Source of the DNA: Sphaerosporella brunnea
Lineage: Eukaryota; Ascomycota; Pezizomycetes; Pezizales; Pyronemataceae
Assembly (NCBI GenBank): GCA_008704415.1
Contig: VXIS01000001.1
Location: 186,001-250,000, forward strand
Length of the DNA: 64,000 nt
Reading direction: 5' to 3'
The notes beneath the pieces are model-generated. The model saw nothing but the letters and a program-made list of their open reading frames with translations, made no database searches and was not told the origin of the DNA. This document shows, one piece after another, positions 1 through 11,542 of this stretch (position 1 is its first letter; each line of letters opens with the position of its first letter). The position numbers were made by a program, and so were the translations under genes.

Positions 1-695
1 AATTGCAACGCCTCCGCACGCTTGTCCTCGCTGCTGGAGAACACAACCACACGGCATCCCATCTTGGCCGCAAACTGGATCGCCAAGTGCCCGAGACCAC
101 CGATACCGACGATACCAACGGTATGTGTAGCATTTACGTTGTTCTCGTAGAGGGGAGCGAAGACGGTTGCACCAGCGCACATAAGAGGGGCAGCCTTGGC
201 AGGCTCGATCTCCTTGGGGATTGCGAAGAGGTAGGCCTCCCTCCAGATGGCATGGGTGCCCATAGAGCCCTGGTCGAGATCGTGGGTGCCGAAGAACTCG
301 CGAGCTACACAGTAGACTTCCTGGCCCTTCAAGCAGTTGAGACAGATACCGCAGGTCTGGACTGGTCAGCCCCAATCCTTTCACATCCACTATCATCTGC
401 CTGATTGATCCGGAGGCTTTTGTCGGGTGAAATCTACCTTGTGGATATATCCCCATCCGACAACATCTCCCTTCTTGAATCTGTGGGCATTCTCGCCGAG
501 CTCCTCAACCACACCAATACCCTCGTGTCCCAAAACGCAACCAGAGGGACGGTAGTGGCAGTCGGTGCCGCACAGACCAGAGTAGGTGATTTTGACCAGA
601 ACCTCATCAGGGTTGAGCTTCCTCGTAGTCGTGGCCCTGTGAATCTTGCCGGTCTCGTCTCCCTTGAAAACGGTGAAAGTGTGGGTGGAAACCAT
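1..695 (-). CDS. Zinc-dependent alcohol dehydrogenase, CAD/ADH6-like (3' partial)
   Basis: Medium-chain zinc alcohol dehydrogenase that would oxidise or reduce alcohols and aldehydes with NADP(H). Exon 1 is 438-695 and exon 2 runs from 356 past the window edge. The 81-bp intron 357-437 is needed to join GWGYIHK to TCGICLNC in frame. Visible landmarks in order: catalytic-zinc region GLCGTDCHY, the GHEGIGVVEELG motif, the cysteine-rich structural zinc loop (CGICLNC...VYC), and the Rossmann glycine motif GIGGLG. The match is to the cinnamyl alcohol dehydrogenase/ADH6 branch by overall pattern (family knowledge). The C-terminal part of the Rossmann domain and the stop lie outside the window. The start is the first ATG in frame and gives a normal N-terminus for the family. 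The substrate cannot be told from sequence. Confidence 0.93.
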
Positions 696-2645
696 GTCGA
701 TATCAAGTATTAGGTATTGGCCGCCGGCCTGTTGTTTTTGATAATTTGTACGGGCGTAAAGTGAGTTAGGTGTTTCCTGATAATGGATGACGGTGGTCTG
801 AGGTGGATTATGTAGTGACCGAGAGGATGGGGGCTCCCGGGAGGCGGTACTCGACGCTTTTTATGCTCCCGCGGTTCGCCACAGCAGCCCCGAATGCGCC
901 GTCCAGGAAGCCTACCGTAGGCGAAATCGAATCGACTATCATACCATCGACTGTAACGCCGCCATCCTCCGATCCCTGTCACAATACCTAGCTGCGGATC
1001 CTGATGCCTCTCATTGGAGACATCAGAGCAACATGCGAAGAAACTGCATGTCTATCCGAATATAGATTATAAATGCACATACCGAGGCCTATGCGTAGGC
1101 TCGTAACTCGCCCTCGGCCGTTGATGATAACTACTGCCATGCAACAGAGACCCGCTGCGACAGCAACAGCAGGTTACATCGCCTAAATGGGGTTAACAGA
1201 AAGAATAACTGACAACACTTGATAGATACTATCATGTCTTTGGCATCGTAAAACGGCGCTGAGTGGTGGAGGGAAGCCAGCCCGTGAGAGATTATTTTGT
1301 GGTGGGTATCCAAGCCCAGACATTCACCGCCCAGAGCAGTCAACCTCTATAACAACCAATAATTGGGGGAGTTGCTTGAGACTCGAACAGCATGAGTTAG
1401 GGGATACCAGGCTGAAGGAGCTCTTGAATTTGGAGGGATAAAGCGAGCAGCTTAGGTTTGGCGTGCACCGGTATCCTGCACCGGCGGTGATAGTGGCTGC
1501 GATGGTTGTCTCCGAGTCCGCGGCGTTGACATCAAGCTTACATGAGAATCCAACACCTTTGCAAACCTGGACTCCAAAGACCCCCGCACTTCTTTGAACT
1601 CCCTGTAGATTTTTTGACGACATCACCAAGACCTTTAGCAGATCGGAGAAGAAGAGAGACCACGGAGCCAAGGAATCTAGGGCTTATGTAGGGCCTTGAC
1701 TCTTGAGTGCCGATGAGCAGTGTTTCGAATGTTCTACACTACGGAGCGATCAATCGTCAGGGTGGTCAAAACGTCGTTCGCTAGCGGGGCCGCGGGTGTG
1801 GCGGGCGGGAGAGTTTTTCCGCTTCCGCTCCGTGGCTTAAGCGGTGGCCCACAATTAGGGATGCCGCCCGGTCCGACGAGGGCTCGAGCGCGAACCGATA
1901 TGAACGACCTTGGGTTTATCCTGGAGACCCGTCGGAGATTTCAGGTGGTCGGCATTTTGCTGTGAGCATGCATCATGCATGCATGCGGCGACGGCGTCGT
2001 CGAACTGAACCTTGCTCCTCTCGCGGCTGCGTTTGTCATTGCCTCCTCACTAGGGCGCGCGTCAATTAGAGTCGTTCGTGTGCGTTCTCCTTTCGACAGC
2101 GGTCTTTACTTCGGCGAGCGCCCCGGAGTTTTTGAGCACTAGAACAGTCGTCTTTCTTGCGAGGAGCTTAAGCTTGGAATTACTTTCAAAGCGCGAAAGT
2201 CGCTTTGGTAATCTGGTTCCGCAGGCTAAGCACTGACTAGCTGTTGAGGGTCGGGCGATGCTCAACTCTAGACCCGTACACCGCTTATTAATTCCGGTGA
2301 TAAAGAGACAGATCGGACACTTTCAAACGGCATCTTTTGAAGCAAGCAATAGCGATCCAGCTGGTGACGATGTCGGCCCGCAACGCCGAACCATGACAAT
2401 CGATTGATCCAATGCTTGTATGACAGAGCGTCCCAACGGTGAAATATGCTCAACGGCTAAGGGCGTCATTAGCAACAGGCACAGATCCAGCAAGCGCCTC
2501 AGGACTCCCTTGGCACTAGCCGATGTTAACTGCTCACCGGCCGGCATGGTTCTTCATCAAAAGTTGAAACTCCACAACATCATCCCCTACCATCTTCCAT
2601 CGCATTGCCGCACTATGTGAAAAAGGCCAAATGTGTAACAATAAC
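696..2645. other. Gene-poor interval
   Basis: No convincing gene. A 115-codon minus-strand frame at 1324-1671 has several cysteines and a GAGYRC stretch but no signal peptide, no recognisable domain and no supporting splice pattern. The segment 1968-1984 is a short ATGC-rich near-palindrome. The first few hundred bases presumably contain the alcohol dehydrogenase promoter. Confidence 0.5.
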
Positions 2646-2764
2646 AGCTACGGTCATAGAACCATGAAAACACGGCTTCCCGTCCGCTCAGCCCTAGTTA
2701 AGCATGGTATCGCGAGGTTAGTACTATGGTGGGTGACCACATGGGAATCCCTCGTACTGTAGTT
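2646..2764 (+). rRNA. 5S ribosomal RNA gene, copy 1
   Basis: A 119-nt sequence with the fungal 5S core: GGCTTCCCGTCCGCTCAGCC, the GGTTAGTA segment, GGGTGGGTGACCAC-like loop and a GGAATCCCTCG 3' half. The ends pair (CTACGG with CTGTAG, allowing one G-U), giving helix I. Helix II pairs ACCAT with ATGGT. A T-run follows directly, as expected for RNA polymerase III. It stands alone rather than in the rDNA array, which is common in filamentous ascomycetes. It should be transcribed from its internal A-box/IE/C-box control region. Confidence 0.95.
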
Positions 2765-3138
2765 TTGCCGTTTCTTTTTGCACCCGCAATCGCCCACTCG
2801 GAACGCTAGAGCGGGTGAGCCTCTCATCCACAGGTGTCTGAAACCACCTTCAATCTAAATAACATTCTCAGTGAGAGCGACGGGAGAAAGGTGAGAGACT
2901 GACGATCCCCTTCTGGGTGGGCATGCAGTGAGAAAAATCGCTTGGTCAAGAGGGCATCCTGCCTACTAAGTGATGCCCTTGGTCAAGGGAATCATTGGTC
3001 GACCGTATAGAACGTATATACCAATTACAACCTCTCCTAATGCCAAACATGACGCTGTGTTCTAACAAAAGGTCCTTAGTCTACTCTCAAAGTCCAAAGG
3101 CACAAAACAGGTGTTCATTCTCTTGAACAGCTTTCGTG

Positions 3139-3190
3139 TTTTGTTCTGTTTTAATCATATTGCATTCGACCGCTTGCGATCATGGCATAT
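3139..3190 (-). repeat. 3' tail of a Tad-like LINE (relic)
   Basis: Read on the minus strand, it has a hairpin (3168-3181, stem GATCG/CGGTC, loop CAAG) followed by a GAATGCAATATGATTAAAAC-type tail. The same arrangement occurs at 22134-22265, 29940-29998 and 34020-34082, where the last two are attached to LINE coding or UTR sequence. Weak similarity to the 22.2-kb copy continues to about 3250. No LINE coding sequence is preserved here. Confidence 0.6.
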
Positions 3191-3290
3191 ATATAGAGGA
3201 GAGACCCTTAGGCCTAGGCCTGCTACTGGGGCTCTCTCTCAAGGAAAGAAAATCCAGGAAATCGCAACTCGTATACAGAAAGGACTGAGG

Positions 3291-3402
3291 TTCACTCCCT
3301 CCTCACCCCCTGAGCCCGCTGCTCCTCCTCCTTCTTCTCCTTCCCCTTCACTCCCTCCTCACCCCCTGAGCCCGCTGCTCCTCCTCCTTCTTCTCCTTCC
3401 CC
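3291..3402. repeat. 56-bp tandem duplication, pyrimidine-rich
   Basis: Two consecutive 56-bp units (3291-3346 and 3347-3402) that read identically by eye, composed of TCC/CTC-rich sequence. The third unit begins (TTCACT) and then diverges. It sits in no gene I can support. Confidence 0.9.
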
Positions 3403-4124
3403 TTCACTTTCTCCTTCTTTGTTCCCGTGCTGTCGTCTTACCATAGCCAGCCCAAACGCCCCAGGCTACGCTGGCTTACTTCCCAGTGAATCACATTCCA
3501 GAGTGGTCCCAAAGCTGCAACTGGAACGCCCAGTACGTCAACTGATGCTCGCGGTGAGTAAAGCTTGAACAAGATCCGTTTTCATGCCTGGCCAGCAAAA
3601 AAAAATTGAAGGCGTGATTTCGAGTCAGAGTGCGCTTGGCTTGGTAGTCTTCACAGATCTGTAGCTCATTCTGATTGTTTGTGAGTTTTTCAAGTTAATT
3701 CCGCCCCCCTTTTTTTTATCGTAGAGGCCGCCATGGCTCTGACATGCGCGTTCTGCAATCACAGGTTACCGCAGAAAAATCGGAACATACGGCGGCCGCC
3801 TTGTTCGAACGTCGAGGCGAAGAGTTGGGTTTTTTAACTATCGACATCGCCCATTGCGAGTCGTATCAGAACTGGAAGGGGGTATTCAGAGGACGACGAA
3901 TATGCCTGGTTGGATGAGAAGAGTCACAGCTTCTGTACATATTCAAGTTTTTCTTGATCCTCGCCTTCCTTGCCTATTCCCCGCCCGCCTTGTGCATCGA
4001 TTTCTGTGGTAAAAGTTCGCGCCGGCTACCCGGAAAAACTGCTTAGAATAATGGCGAAACCGCAGAGCCTCCACTTCACTGTCAAATGGTGCCCACCAAA
4101 CATTTTCTGGTCCGAAAAAATATC

Positions 4125-4243
4125 AGCTACGGTCATAGAACACTGAAAACACGGCTTCCCGTCCGCTCAGCCCTAGTTAAGCAGTGTATCGCGAGGTTAG
4201 TACTATGGTGGGTGACCACATGGGAATCCCTCGTACTGTAGTT
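4125..4243 (+). rRNA. 5S ribosomal RNA gene, copy 2
   Basis: Also 119 nt and almost identical to the copy at 2646-2764, same strand, 1.48 kb downstream, with an immediate T5 terminator. The differences are concentrated in helix II: ACACT here pairs with AGTGT, where copy 1 has ACCAT with ATGGT. Both arms changed together, so base pairing is kept. Helix I and the control regions are unchanged. It is likely functional. Confidence 0.95.
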
Positions 4244-5790
4244 TTTGTTTTGTTCCCCTTGCACAGAGGACTGCTGCCCTCGCTGTCTTCTGGCGTACTT
4301 TTGTGGTGGTGGAGCTCAAGCGTTTTAAAACAGTTTTACTACTATTGGTGTCACAACCCTTCCAACAGATATCTCCGGCGTGCGATCTATGGGCTTGTCG
4401 TCAGGGACCGGCAGGACCGTGTCTGTCGCCGTGGTTGAGATAACATTAAGTCTAGAGGTTTACTTGGAAATGAAGGCGACAACTATCGGCCCGCTTGTGG
4501 AGGTTGCCAGACTCCGCTCATGATCAGCGAAATCCCTTTTCAATATTTGATAACGCAGGTACGGCCGCCGGATACCCACCGGCAACAAACCCAGAGGTTT
4601 CCTGGGTGGGGAGCCATGGGAAGAGGTTGCGGCAGGGGCTTTATGACAACGGGCGGAGACCGTTCGCACATACCCCACAAAAGCAGCGTTGCAAGGGAGC
4701 ATCACCATCGGAGGCAGAGACGAGGCAATTGCTGCTGCAACGACAACGGCAAAACGTTTAAACCTGATGCGATAACCCCGCTCTGGCGTCCAAGAATGTG
4801 GACGGCGCCACACATCTGCGCGGCTTGTGTGGAAATGCAAATATATAGTAAGCGGGTAGGTACTCATTTACCTCATAGGTGTAGGATATTGACGGCTGGA
4901 GGTGGTATCCATCACAGAGAGCAATCATAAGAAAAAAGGAGCTTAGATAGGCACTCTGTTATCTGTGTTTGTGATCAACAATGTGAATTCGTATAAACAC
5001 TCTCTTCTTTCAGCATATAAACATAGTTTGAACAGAGGTGGCAAAAAGCACAAGAGTACCGAACACCCCCAATGATAAACGCCACGCTTCTAGGGTACCT
5101 ATTGCTAAGTACGTCCGTCCATAACTCATCCCTACTTCGATGCCCGAGTCGTTATCTTCGTGCTTCGATTGCATTATTCAGGTATGTCCTTGGGATGGTG
5201 TCGAAGTGTTGAACCACATTCCTGGAGGCTGCCTCAAAGGGTTCTGACCGGGAGGGGACGAATACCCATATATAAACGAATGATTACTGATGACAGTTGT
5301 GTTTACTTCACTATAAATTACTCGATTTGTTCACAACTAGGCTAAACTGGCTACATTATGGGCTTTATTGTTCGACCTCTCTGCCGGCTGCTTTCAAGAG
5401 CCACCGCTCGGGTTGTGGCTTTCAGGTTTGGTTGATGTATACTTTCGAGACCCAAAAGGGCAGTGGGCGTTGATCATCGAATGTACCGAGTGATAAGCTA
5501 TGCCCGCAATTTTTACTCTTTGTTGGGCTAGATGTTGTGGTCGCTGCGGACGGCTCGAGTGAGCAACAGTGAATAAAACTGGGAAGTCGACCCCAGTTGC
5601 AGACTTTCGCTTTATCATAAGGCATTACATCCATTTAAAGTGTGAGACCTTCTGGAGACTGGAGTTCAACTCGGGCTCACATAGCCATTCGCCCGCCCCC
5701 CTTCCGCATCCATATCTACCCGTTGAATATGACCCGATCCTACTGCAATGTTTTTGCAAGCTAGAACGTGAAGATGCGATGGGATAAGGC
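4244..5790. other. Intergenic, no gene recognised
   Basis: Overlapping frames on both strands around 4460-4930 are compositionally coding-like but have no domain or splice pattern I recognise. The sequence outside them is unremarkable. The 8-bp GATAAGGC just before 5791 is the left target duplication of the following MITE. Confidence 0.4.
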
Positions 5791-6246
5791 CAGTGTTCTC
5801 AACAGCCAGCCAGCCCGGCCGGCTGCGTTGGGCGGATGTGGGCTGATCAAAAAGCCCGGCTGGCTGTTTGGGCTGATCAAAAAGCCCGCCCGGCTGTTTG
5901 GGCTGCAGCCCACAATGACGACAAATACCACCACCGTGATGTAAACTACTGCTATGAAATGAAAAGTACATAAAGATGTTCGCCGTGTAAAATGATGACT
6001 AGGAGGAAGATCACTAGATAGGAGTTTAGTATAACATCACAGATCCTGATAAGTCTATCGGCGCCGATTGAACCCCGCCACTTGCAGTGGCCGGTCTTCA
6101 CCGGAGATCACTCAATGCTCTGGCAGCCGGGCTGGCCCGAAAGCAGGCTGGGCCGTTTGGGCTGATGCAAAAAGCCCGCCGGGCTGGCTGCTTAAAGCAG
6201 CCGGCCCAGCCCGCCCGGCTGTTTGGGCTGGCTACTGAGAACACTG
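5791..6246 (+). mobile_element. hAT-type MITE, copy 1 (456 bp)
   Basis: Non-autonomous DNA element. It begins CAGTGTTCTCA and ends with the exact reverse complement, TGAGAACACTG. The subterminal 35 bp are an imperfect GC-rich inverted repeat full of GCCCGGCTGG-like motifs. It is flanked by a perfect 8-bp target duplication, GATAAGGC, at 5783-5790 and 6247-6254. An 8-bp duplication together with a CAGNG terminus is the signature of the hAT superfamily. The interior has no transposase. A second, inverted and slightly shorter copy lies at 29500-29924. Confidence 0.93.
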
Positions 6247-7154
6247 GATAAGGCTTTTCAGGGTGAAAATGTGTTTGTTTAATTGTTTTTGGTGGTTCTG
6301 GGTTGGGCGCTGATGAAGGCAGCCGGAGAGCCAAATGCGGCGTTCAATGTTTAATTACAGATGCCAAATGGAAGGGTTGCCGAAACGATCTGCTGCTGCT
6401 GGGCTCCATGCGGGCGGCGATTACATACACTTGCAACGTTTAACGGGAGCTTCCACAGCCGCAAAGAACCAACACTCCGGGAGCAAAAAAAATAAACACC
6501 CGTACCCGCCGCAAACAACTGCCGTAATATTCATTCGTTCAGAGTACTAGAGTACATACCAGCAGCGGATCTGTGAGCCGATCCCCACAAAGCCGCGCGG
6601 CGGAGATGTACATACAATACTAGCTTTCCGTGCAGATCAGCCGCGGCTGCTGATGCACCAGGGGCAGAAATCTGCCCTTCCATCCCCGCGCAGACAAAAA
6701 GTGTCCGAGATGGCTAGAGTCAAAAAATAAAGAAGGTTCTGTAAAAAACTGCGCACGAAGGTTGCCACAGTAACGGCGGGGTTGGAGAAACGCTATACCA
6801 GACTTTGCAACTTTGCCAAGAGGAAGTAAAAGTGCAAATTATCGTGCAGAGACAGCCTGCACCAAGGAAGTGCGCACTTGAGCGATGTAAACAAATCACC
6901 TGATTGGTTGAAAGAAACGTCGTCCGACCAGGGGATGAGGAGAAGTCTAAGGGCCAGAAAAACGGTGTCACGCGACAACTTTCTGGCATACCGGTTAATG
7001 TTGCAAGATCAACATGACCTTCACCGCTGCGCTACCGACTCGGCTAGTGCTGATAAACCGGACGCAAAAGCAAAAACATCTCACAGTACTGTTGTGTGGA
7101 CCGACATGTGTTGTCCCCATCCGACCGACAAGTTTTCAACCGAGGAGAGAACTG
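6247..7154. other. Intergenic, no gene recognised
   Basis: Frames at 6720-6989 (minus) and 6878-7171 (plus) show no recognisable domain. The part just before 7155 may be decayed transposon sequence belonging to the transposase relic that follows. Confidence 0.35.
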
Positions 7155-7385
7155 ATGGCTGGGTGCATTGAGCTCTTACGATTTACGAAGAAGGAGGTAC
7201 AAGAAATGGCCTTCATACTACGGATTCCGACGAAGTTTCGATTCGGGTATCGCGCGTTACCGGTAAATGCATTGGCACTTGTACTTTATCGACTTTCCGC
7301 CCCCAACCGTTTTAAGGATACGATCAATACTTTGAACTGGAAGTACTCCCGGTCCAGCAAGGCACTTACAGCGAGTGGCACCTAG
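7155..7385 (+). pseudogene. Relic of a DDE-superfamily (PIF/Harbinger-like) transposase, N-terminal part
   Basis: A 76-codon fragment containing LLRFTKKEVQEMAFILRIP, then a run of hydrophobic residues and VLYRLSAPNRFKDTINTL. From family knowledge this order (a lead-in ELLRFxKxEI segment, then L..RLxxPNR...) is the N-terminal region that precedes the DDE domain in PIF/Harbinger or ISL2EU-like transposases of fungi. The frame stops at 7385 and no D, D or E catalytic motif follows, so the gene is truncated. No terminal inverted repeats were found around it. Confidence 0.5.
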
Positions 7386-7812
7386 CGTGAGAGAGTGGGA
7401 GTGGGTGCGCAACTGGCAACTGCTGTAGGCCGGGCTTTGGTCGGTGTTGCAGGCTTTTGATATCACTCGGCATCATAGTGTGCATTAGGAAGAGTCGAAA
7501 CCTCCAAAACCTGTCCGGGCACCCCGGTCGCGACACCTCTCTAATGCACTTTTGACAGCTGTATGCTTATGTGTACATATTTTGCCGCGTTTTGCCGCGG
7601 TGAGTGAAGTGAGACATTTCTCCATCTTCCGTACAAGTCGTGCATGAAAGACCCGAACTTATGCATGCACACATCCAAGACTGCTTGCCGCTTGTTTTTA
7701 AATAATGCGCTTCGGTAAGTATGTAGTCCAATATAACGTTCCCCTCTCCATAAGCGAGCCAGCCTGCTCTACGTTTGTTGTCTCGGAGCAGCATCGATAG
7801 ACTGGACTACTA

Positions 7813-7965
7813 TCCACCGCAGTGTTAATACTGCAGAATTCCCTTACATCACACTAATTGTGTGTCTAGCGATTATATAATGAAGGTGATGGGCCAATGG
7901 ACCCTTCATTATATAAGACTTTAGTGGGATGTAGGGAAATTCGGCAGTATTAACACTGAGGGGGA
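7813..7965. mobile_element. Palindromic MITE with TA target duplication (153 bp)
   Basis: The element is close to a complete inverted repeat. Ends are TCCACCGCAGTG and, on the other strand, TCCCCCTCAGTG. Inside these are a perfect 15-bp repeat (CAGTGTTAATACTGC), a diverged arm of about 23 bp, and a perfect 14-bp inner stem (TTATATAATGAAGG, about 7872-7885 with its partner near 7902-7916). TA dinucleotides at 7811-7812 and 7966-7967 fit a Tc1/mariner-type target duplication. No coding capacity. The boundary by the TA rule is an inference; the palindrome itself is directly visible. Confidence 0.75.
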
Positions 7966-8614
7966 TACTTTACGAGGCCCCCCTCCCCCGTACAAGTGAA
8001 ACCGACGGGTAGAAATGTGGCAATCTGCTATGCAGCCTGTGGCGAGAGGATATGCATCGAACACGAGAACACAAGCTGATGGTGGTGGTGGTGGTGGTGG
8101 TTCAAGCCCCTCCTCGCACATCTCCGCCCCGCCCAGAAACCCGAATTCCAATTATGCCAAACGTGACGGCCACGGGGAGGTTCCCGAATCCCGAAGCCGG
8201 GTATTTGGTAAGCAACTACCCTTTGTGTGTGTTCGGACCCTCCTTGAGTTCAGCACAAAAAAAAAAAAAAAAAAAAAAAAAAAGAAAGTAAAATTTTTTC
8301 TTTGTACTGTGTTTAAGCTCACCTTCCCTTCCAAGCATGTTCTAGGTACTAAAGTAGGTAAAGTTCTAGATTTTGGGCGGAGTTTTATCTGTAACCCCCG
8401 GAGAGAGCCCGCCGTGTATATATGTGTGGAAATTGCGATGACGCACGTACGCACGCGCATTTTTTTTTTTGATTAATTTTTTTTTTTTTTTTTCGCGTCT
8501 GGCCGGCTTTGTTCCACAGGCGTTATGCAGGGCAAAGGGTTCCTGTGCCATGTCCTCGGTGAGACGGGGAGGGAAGAAAAAAGCCGAGAGAGAGAACGAA
8601 CCGAGAGGTCTGCC

Positions 8615-8654
<40 letters not shown>

Positions 8655-11542
8655 ATCAATCATTCATCCGATGAAATACATACATATCCAGGTCAATTAT
8701 TATTCTTTTGTTTTTCTGCTGTCTGTGCGAGTTTGTCTTTTGGAACTCTGTGCGCAACTGAAAAGTTTCAGGTTTTTTGCCGGCGGCCGGCGCCGGGAAC
8801 GTGTGGGAATCGGGATTGGAAGTCGGTGGTTTGGGTGCGACAGAACAGACGCACGTGGGGGGGGAGGGAGCGTGAGGTTTGACAGCGACGATCTAATGTG
8901 TATAGGTGTGGTTACTCGAGTGAACGTCGCTGTGCATGACGAGATAAAGAAAAATAGAGAACTGTCAAGCTGAGAGATGCCATTTGCCGAGCGGTATGTG
9001 CACGAGACATGTCATGCCGCGATGTTTACTTTACCCCTGGATTATGAGCCCTTCCCTTCGAGAAGGTTGTGTAGACGTAGAAGCACATCAAAACGCCACA
9101 ACCCCCCACCAACTTGGCTTGCAAACCATAATAGCATCAATAAGCGATCATCCACTCACGAATCGAATTGAGATCGCCGAGAACAAGTGCGCTGCTGATT
9201 TCGCGATCCGTCGTGGTGGTGGTAATCTTTCTTTTGTGATGAGCTGGTTTACCGACTGTAATGAGATGCTGAACCTGATTGTCGGGGTTTGAGGCGTAGG
9301 CTATCTGGTCAATTTTCTCCGCTTACTTCTGCACAGCGATATCTTTGGCCGGTGTTGAATCCTGCAGGTACGCATCTGCACCGGCTTTATCCGAACATCC
9401 ACGTGCACAGCGGATCTTATTGAATCTTTATCATGATATGGATGTGATGTGCTGCGGTCGACCTTCGCGATCATGATATACCAGTGTATGCGGACAGAAT
9501 TTGCCATGGTACCTACCACTGTATCTTTGTCTCTCTCGAGTCTCTGGATGTGAAGATGGGCATACCTCCCGTGATGATGCGAGTGATCGAGCAAAGCAGC
9601 AGCGCAGACTGGCCCCAAGCCGGCGCGGACGCTAGCAGTCGCTTAATTGATTGCGCTGTGTCTCAGGGGCCACACCTCTCAGAAGCGCAGTGACAGTTCG
9701 GTGCAAAAGTGCAGGATGCACTATGTGCAAAGATATGCCACCTTTACTTAGAAGCCCCGATCGCGATGAGAATGGAATTGGGATCTTCTCGACTCCCGAG
9801 CCCTTTGAAAGAAGTCCAAGGAACACACCAAAGGCCTTCTCTCCGGCTTTGGATCTTGTTTCTCCTTCTCGGGCTCAATTAGATCAACACCCCTCCCCTC
9901 CCCCCCCCTTCTCTCTGCCCCACTTGCATACACTCTCGGTCCCTGTCCACTTTCGGGAAATAGGCTGTTGTCTCCTGCGCACAGAGCTTCTCGCGCGGGC
10001 CACACCACACGGGATCCCGTCTCCCCACCAACGGTCGTCCTGCGGTGAGAAACATCCACGGGTACATAATTTTCCCGACGCCGCCGCCGGATCACTGCTT
10101 TCTTGCAGGTGGGGTTCTCCTCCATGCTGCGGCCAGAGGCGAAGTAAGTAAAGGTCAATGGACTGTCGAAGCCTGAACTCGAAGGGAATTGTGCCGTGCA
10201 CGGGTTGCAGTCGTTCACCTTCACATCACTCACGCACATCATTCACACATCATATCCGGAAACGCTCGACTGCAACTGCCGGTGAACAACACAACGAACA
10301 CACAGCACTCTGCCAGACTGCAACTGCATACGTAATTGAGTGGCCGCACAGCTCTTGTTATGTTATAACTTGTAACTGTTATAACTTGTAACCGTTATAC
10401 ATAAACCTGCCCCTGATGCCGGCCGCCTCCTCATCGACTCTCGGCCTTCACTGCTGCTTCGAGCACGGTTGACGGGCTCTTGTATCCCACTAAGGCCCGT
10501 TTCCTACCGCCTTCCTCGTTACCTGCTCGCCTGCACCGCGATTCTTTTTACCCCTCCATCTCCAATTTCCAAGCGTTTCCCCTTCTCTTCGTTTAGGATG
10601 TCTGCTGTGTATCCCTGCGCCGTCTGTGTTGGACGCTTCGCCCAAAAGCGCAGTTTTCAAGCCAACGGACGTTCCATAGCTCCCCCCGTCCCTAATATAA
10701 TGCACATCCCGCCCTCCGCCCACTGCTAGCTGTAGCGACCGCTATTCCGAATCTAGCCTAGACCCAACGCGTGGGATTTGAATCGATTCCCGGAAGGGAA
10801 GAAGCGGCGAACGGCTACCAAGAAGCAATTGCTTCTTTTTCGCCTGCCGCCCCCCTTCGATTGAAACTAGAACACTCATCGCCCGCCTGTCTCTGGTTGG
10901 CTGCTCTGTCTTGTATCTGCCTGCCTGCCAGCTGCTACTGCTGCTGGTCCGCCGTGTCTGTCTGTTTGTCGTCTGTCTGTCTGTCTGTCTGTCTGTCTGG
11001 CTGTCGCGTCCCCTTGGATCAATTCCCCAATTCGAAATTGACCGAGTCCCCTTCATCCTGAGACTACTGCATTGCCGTCCTGCCCCTGCCGAATAACTAC
11101 TACTACTACTACTGCTGCTGCTGCTACTACTATTCGAAGTAAACATTCACTTCCACTTTACGGTACTCCACCTTACATTCCCACACTACTGCAACCACGG
11201 CAGCACTGTATCAGCAGAGAAACAGCGGGAACCCCCCCCCCCCCTCCAATATCCAATACCCATCATACCTTAGTCGTATCACAATCACATCTCACCGCTG
11301 CTCCGCTGAGGGTTCCAGATAGCCACCACCACGCCCCCCCCCCCCACACACTGTCTGAAGCCCCTACCTACCAAGGTACATCCTGCCTGCTGTTTACGAC
11401 GATCTCCCTGCTGTCCTGCGTGCTACATACCACCACCACCACCTCAGTACTACGTAGCCACAGTAGAGAGAGAGAACCCTCATCTCACAACCCCGCCGTG
11501 CAGCACCCAGCCCTGGCATACATACACATACACACTCCACCC
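7966..11542. other. Long non-coding interval with low-complexity tracts; 5' UTR and promoter of the methyltransferase gene at its end
   Basis: Contains an A-run near 8259-8284, T-runs near 8461-8495, a (CTG)n microsatellite at about 8616-8653, a (CTGT)n tract near 10960-11003 and an (ACT/GCT)n tract near 11097-11130. From about 9870 the plus strand becomes C/T-rich, typical of fungal promoters and leaders. Long frames here are low-complexity read-through and I do not call them genes. Confidence 0.55.

Noticed and set aside
1324..1671. Small cysteine-containing minus-strand ORF
   Set aside because: No signal peptide, no domain, no orthologous pattern recalled; length is within chance for this GC content.
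8015..8476. Overlapping ORFs across poly-A and poly-T tracts
   Set aside because: They encode homopolymers (poly-Lys, poly-Val, poly-Phe) and are artefacts of low complexity.
9651..10242. Overlapping frames of about 165 codons on both strands
   Set aside because: No domain, no splice pattern, opposite each other; lies in C/T-rich presumptive promoter sequence.
11072..11542. N-terminal extension of the methyltransferase protein
   Set aside because: In frame, but composed of microsatellite and His/Thr/Pro low-complexity codons; treated as 5' UTR.
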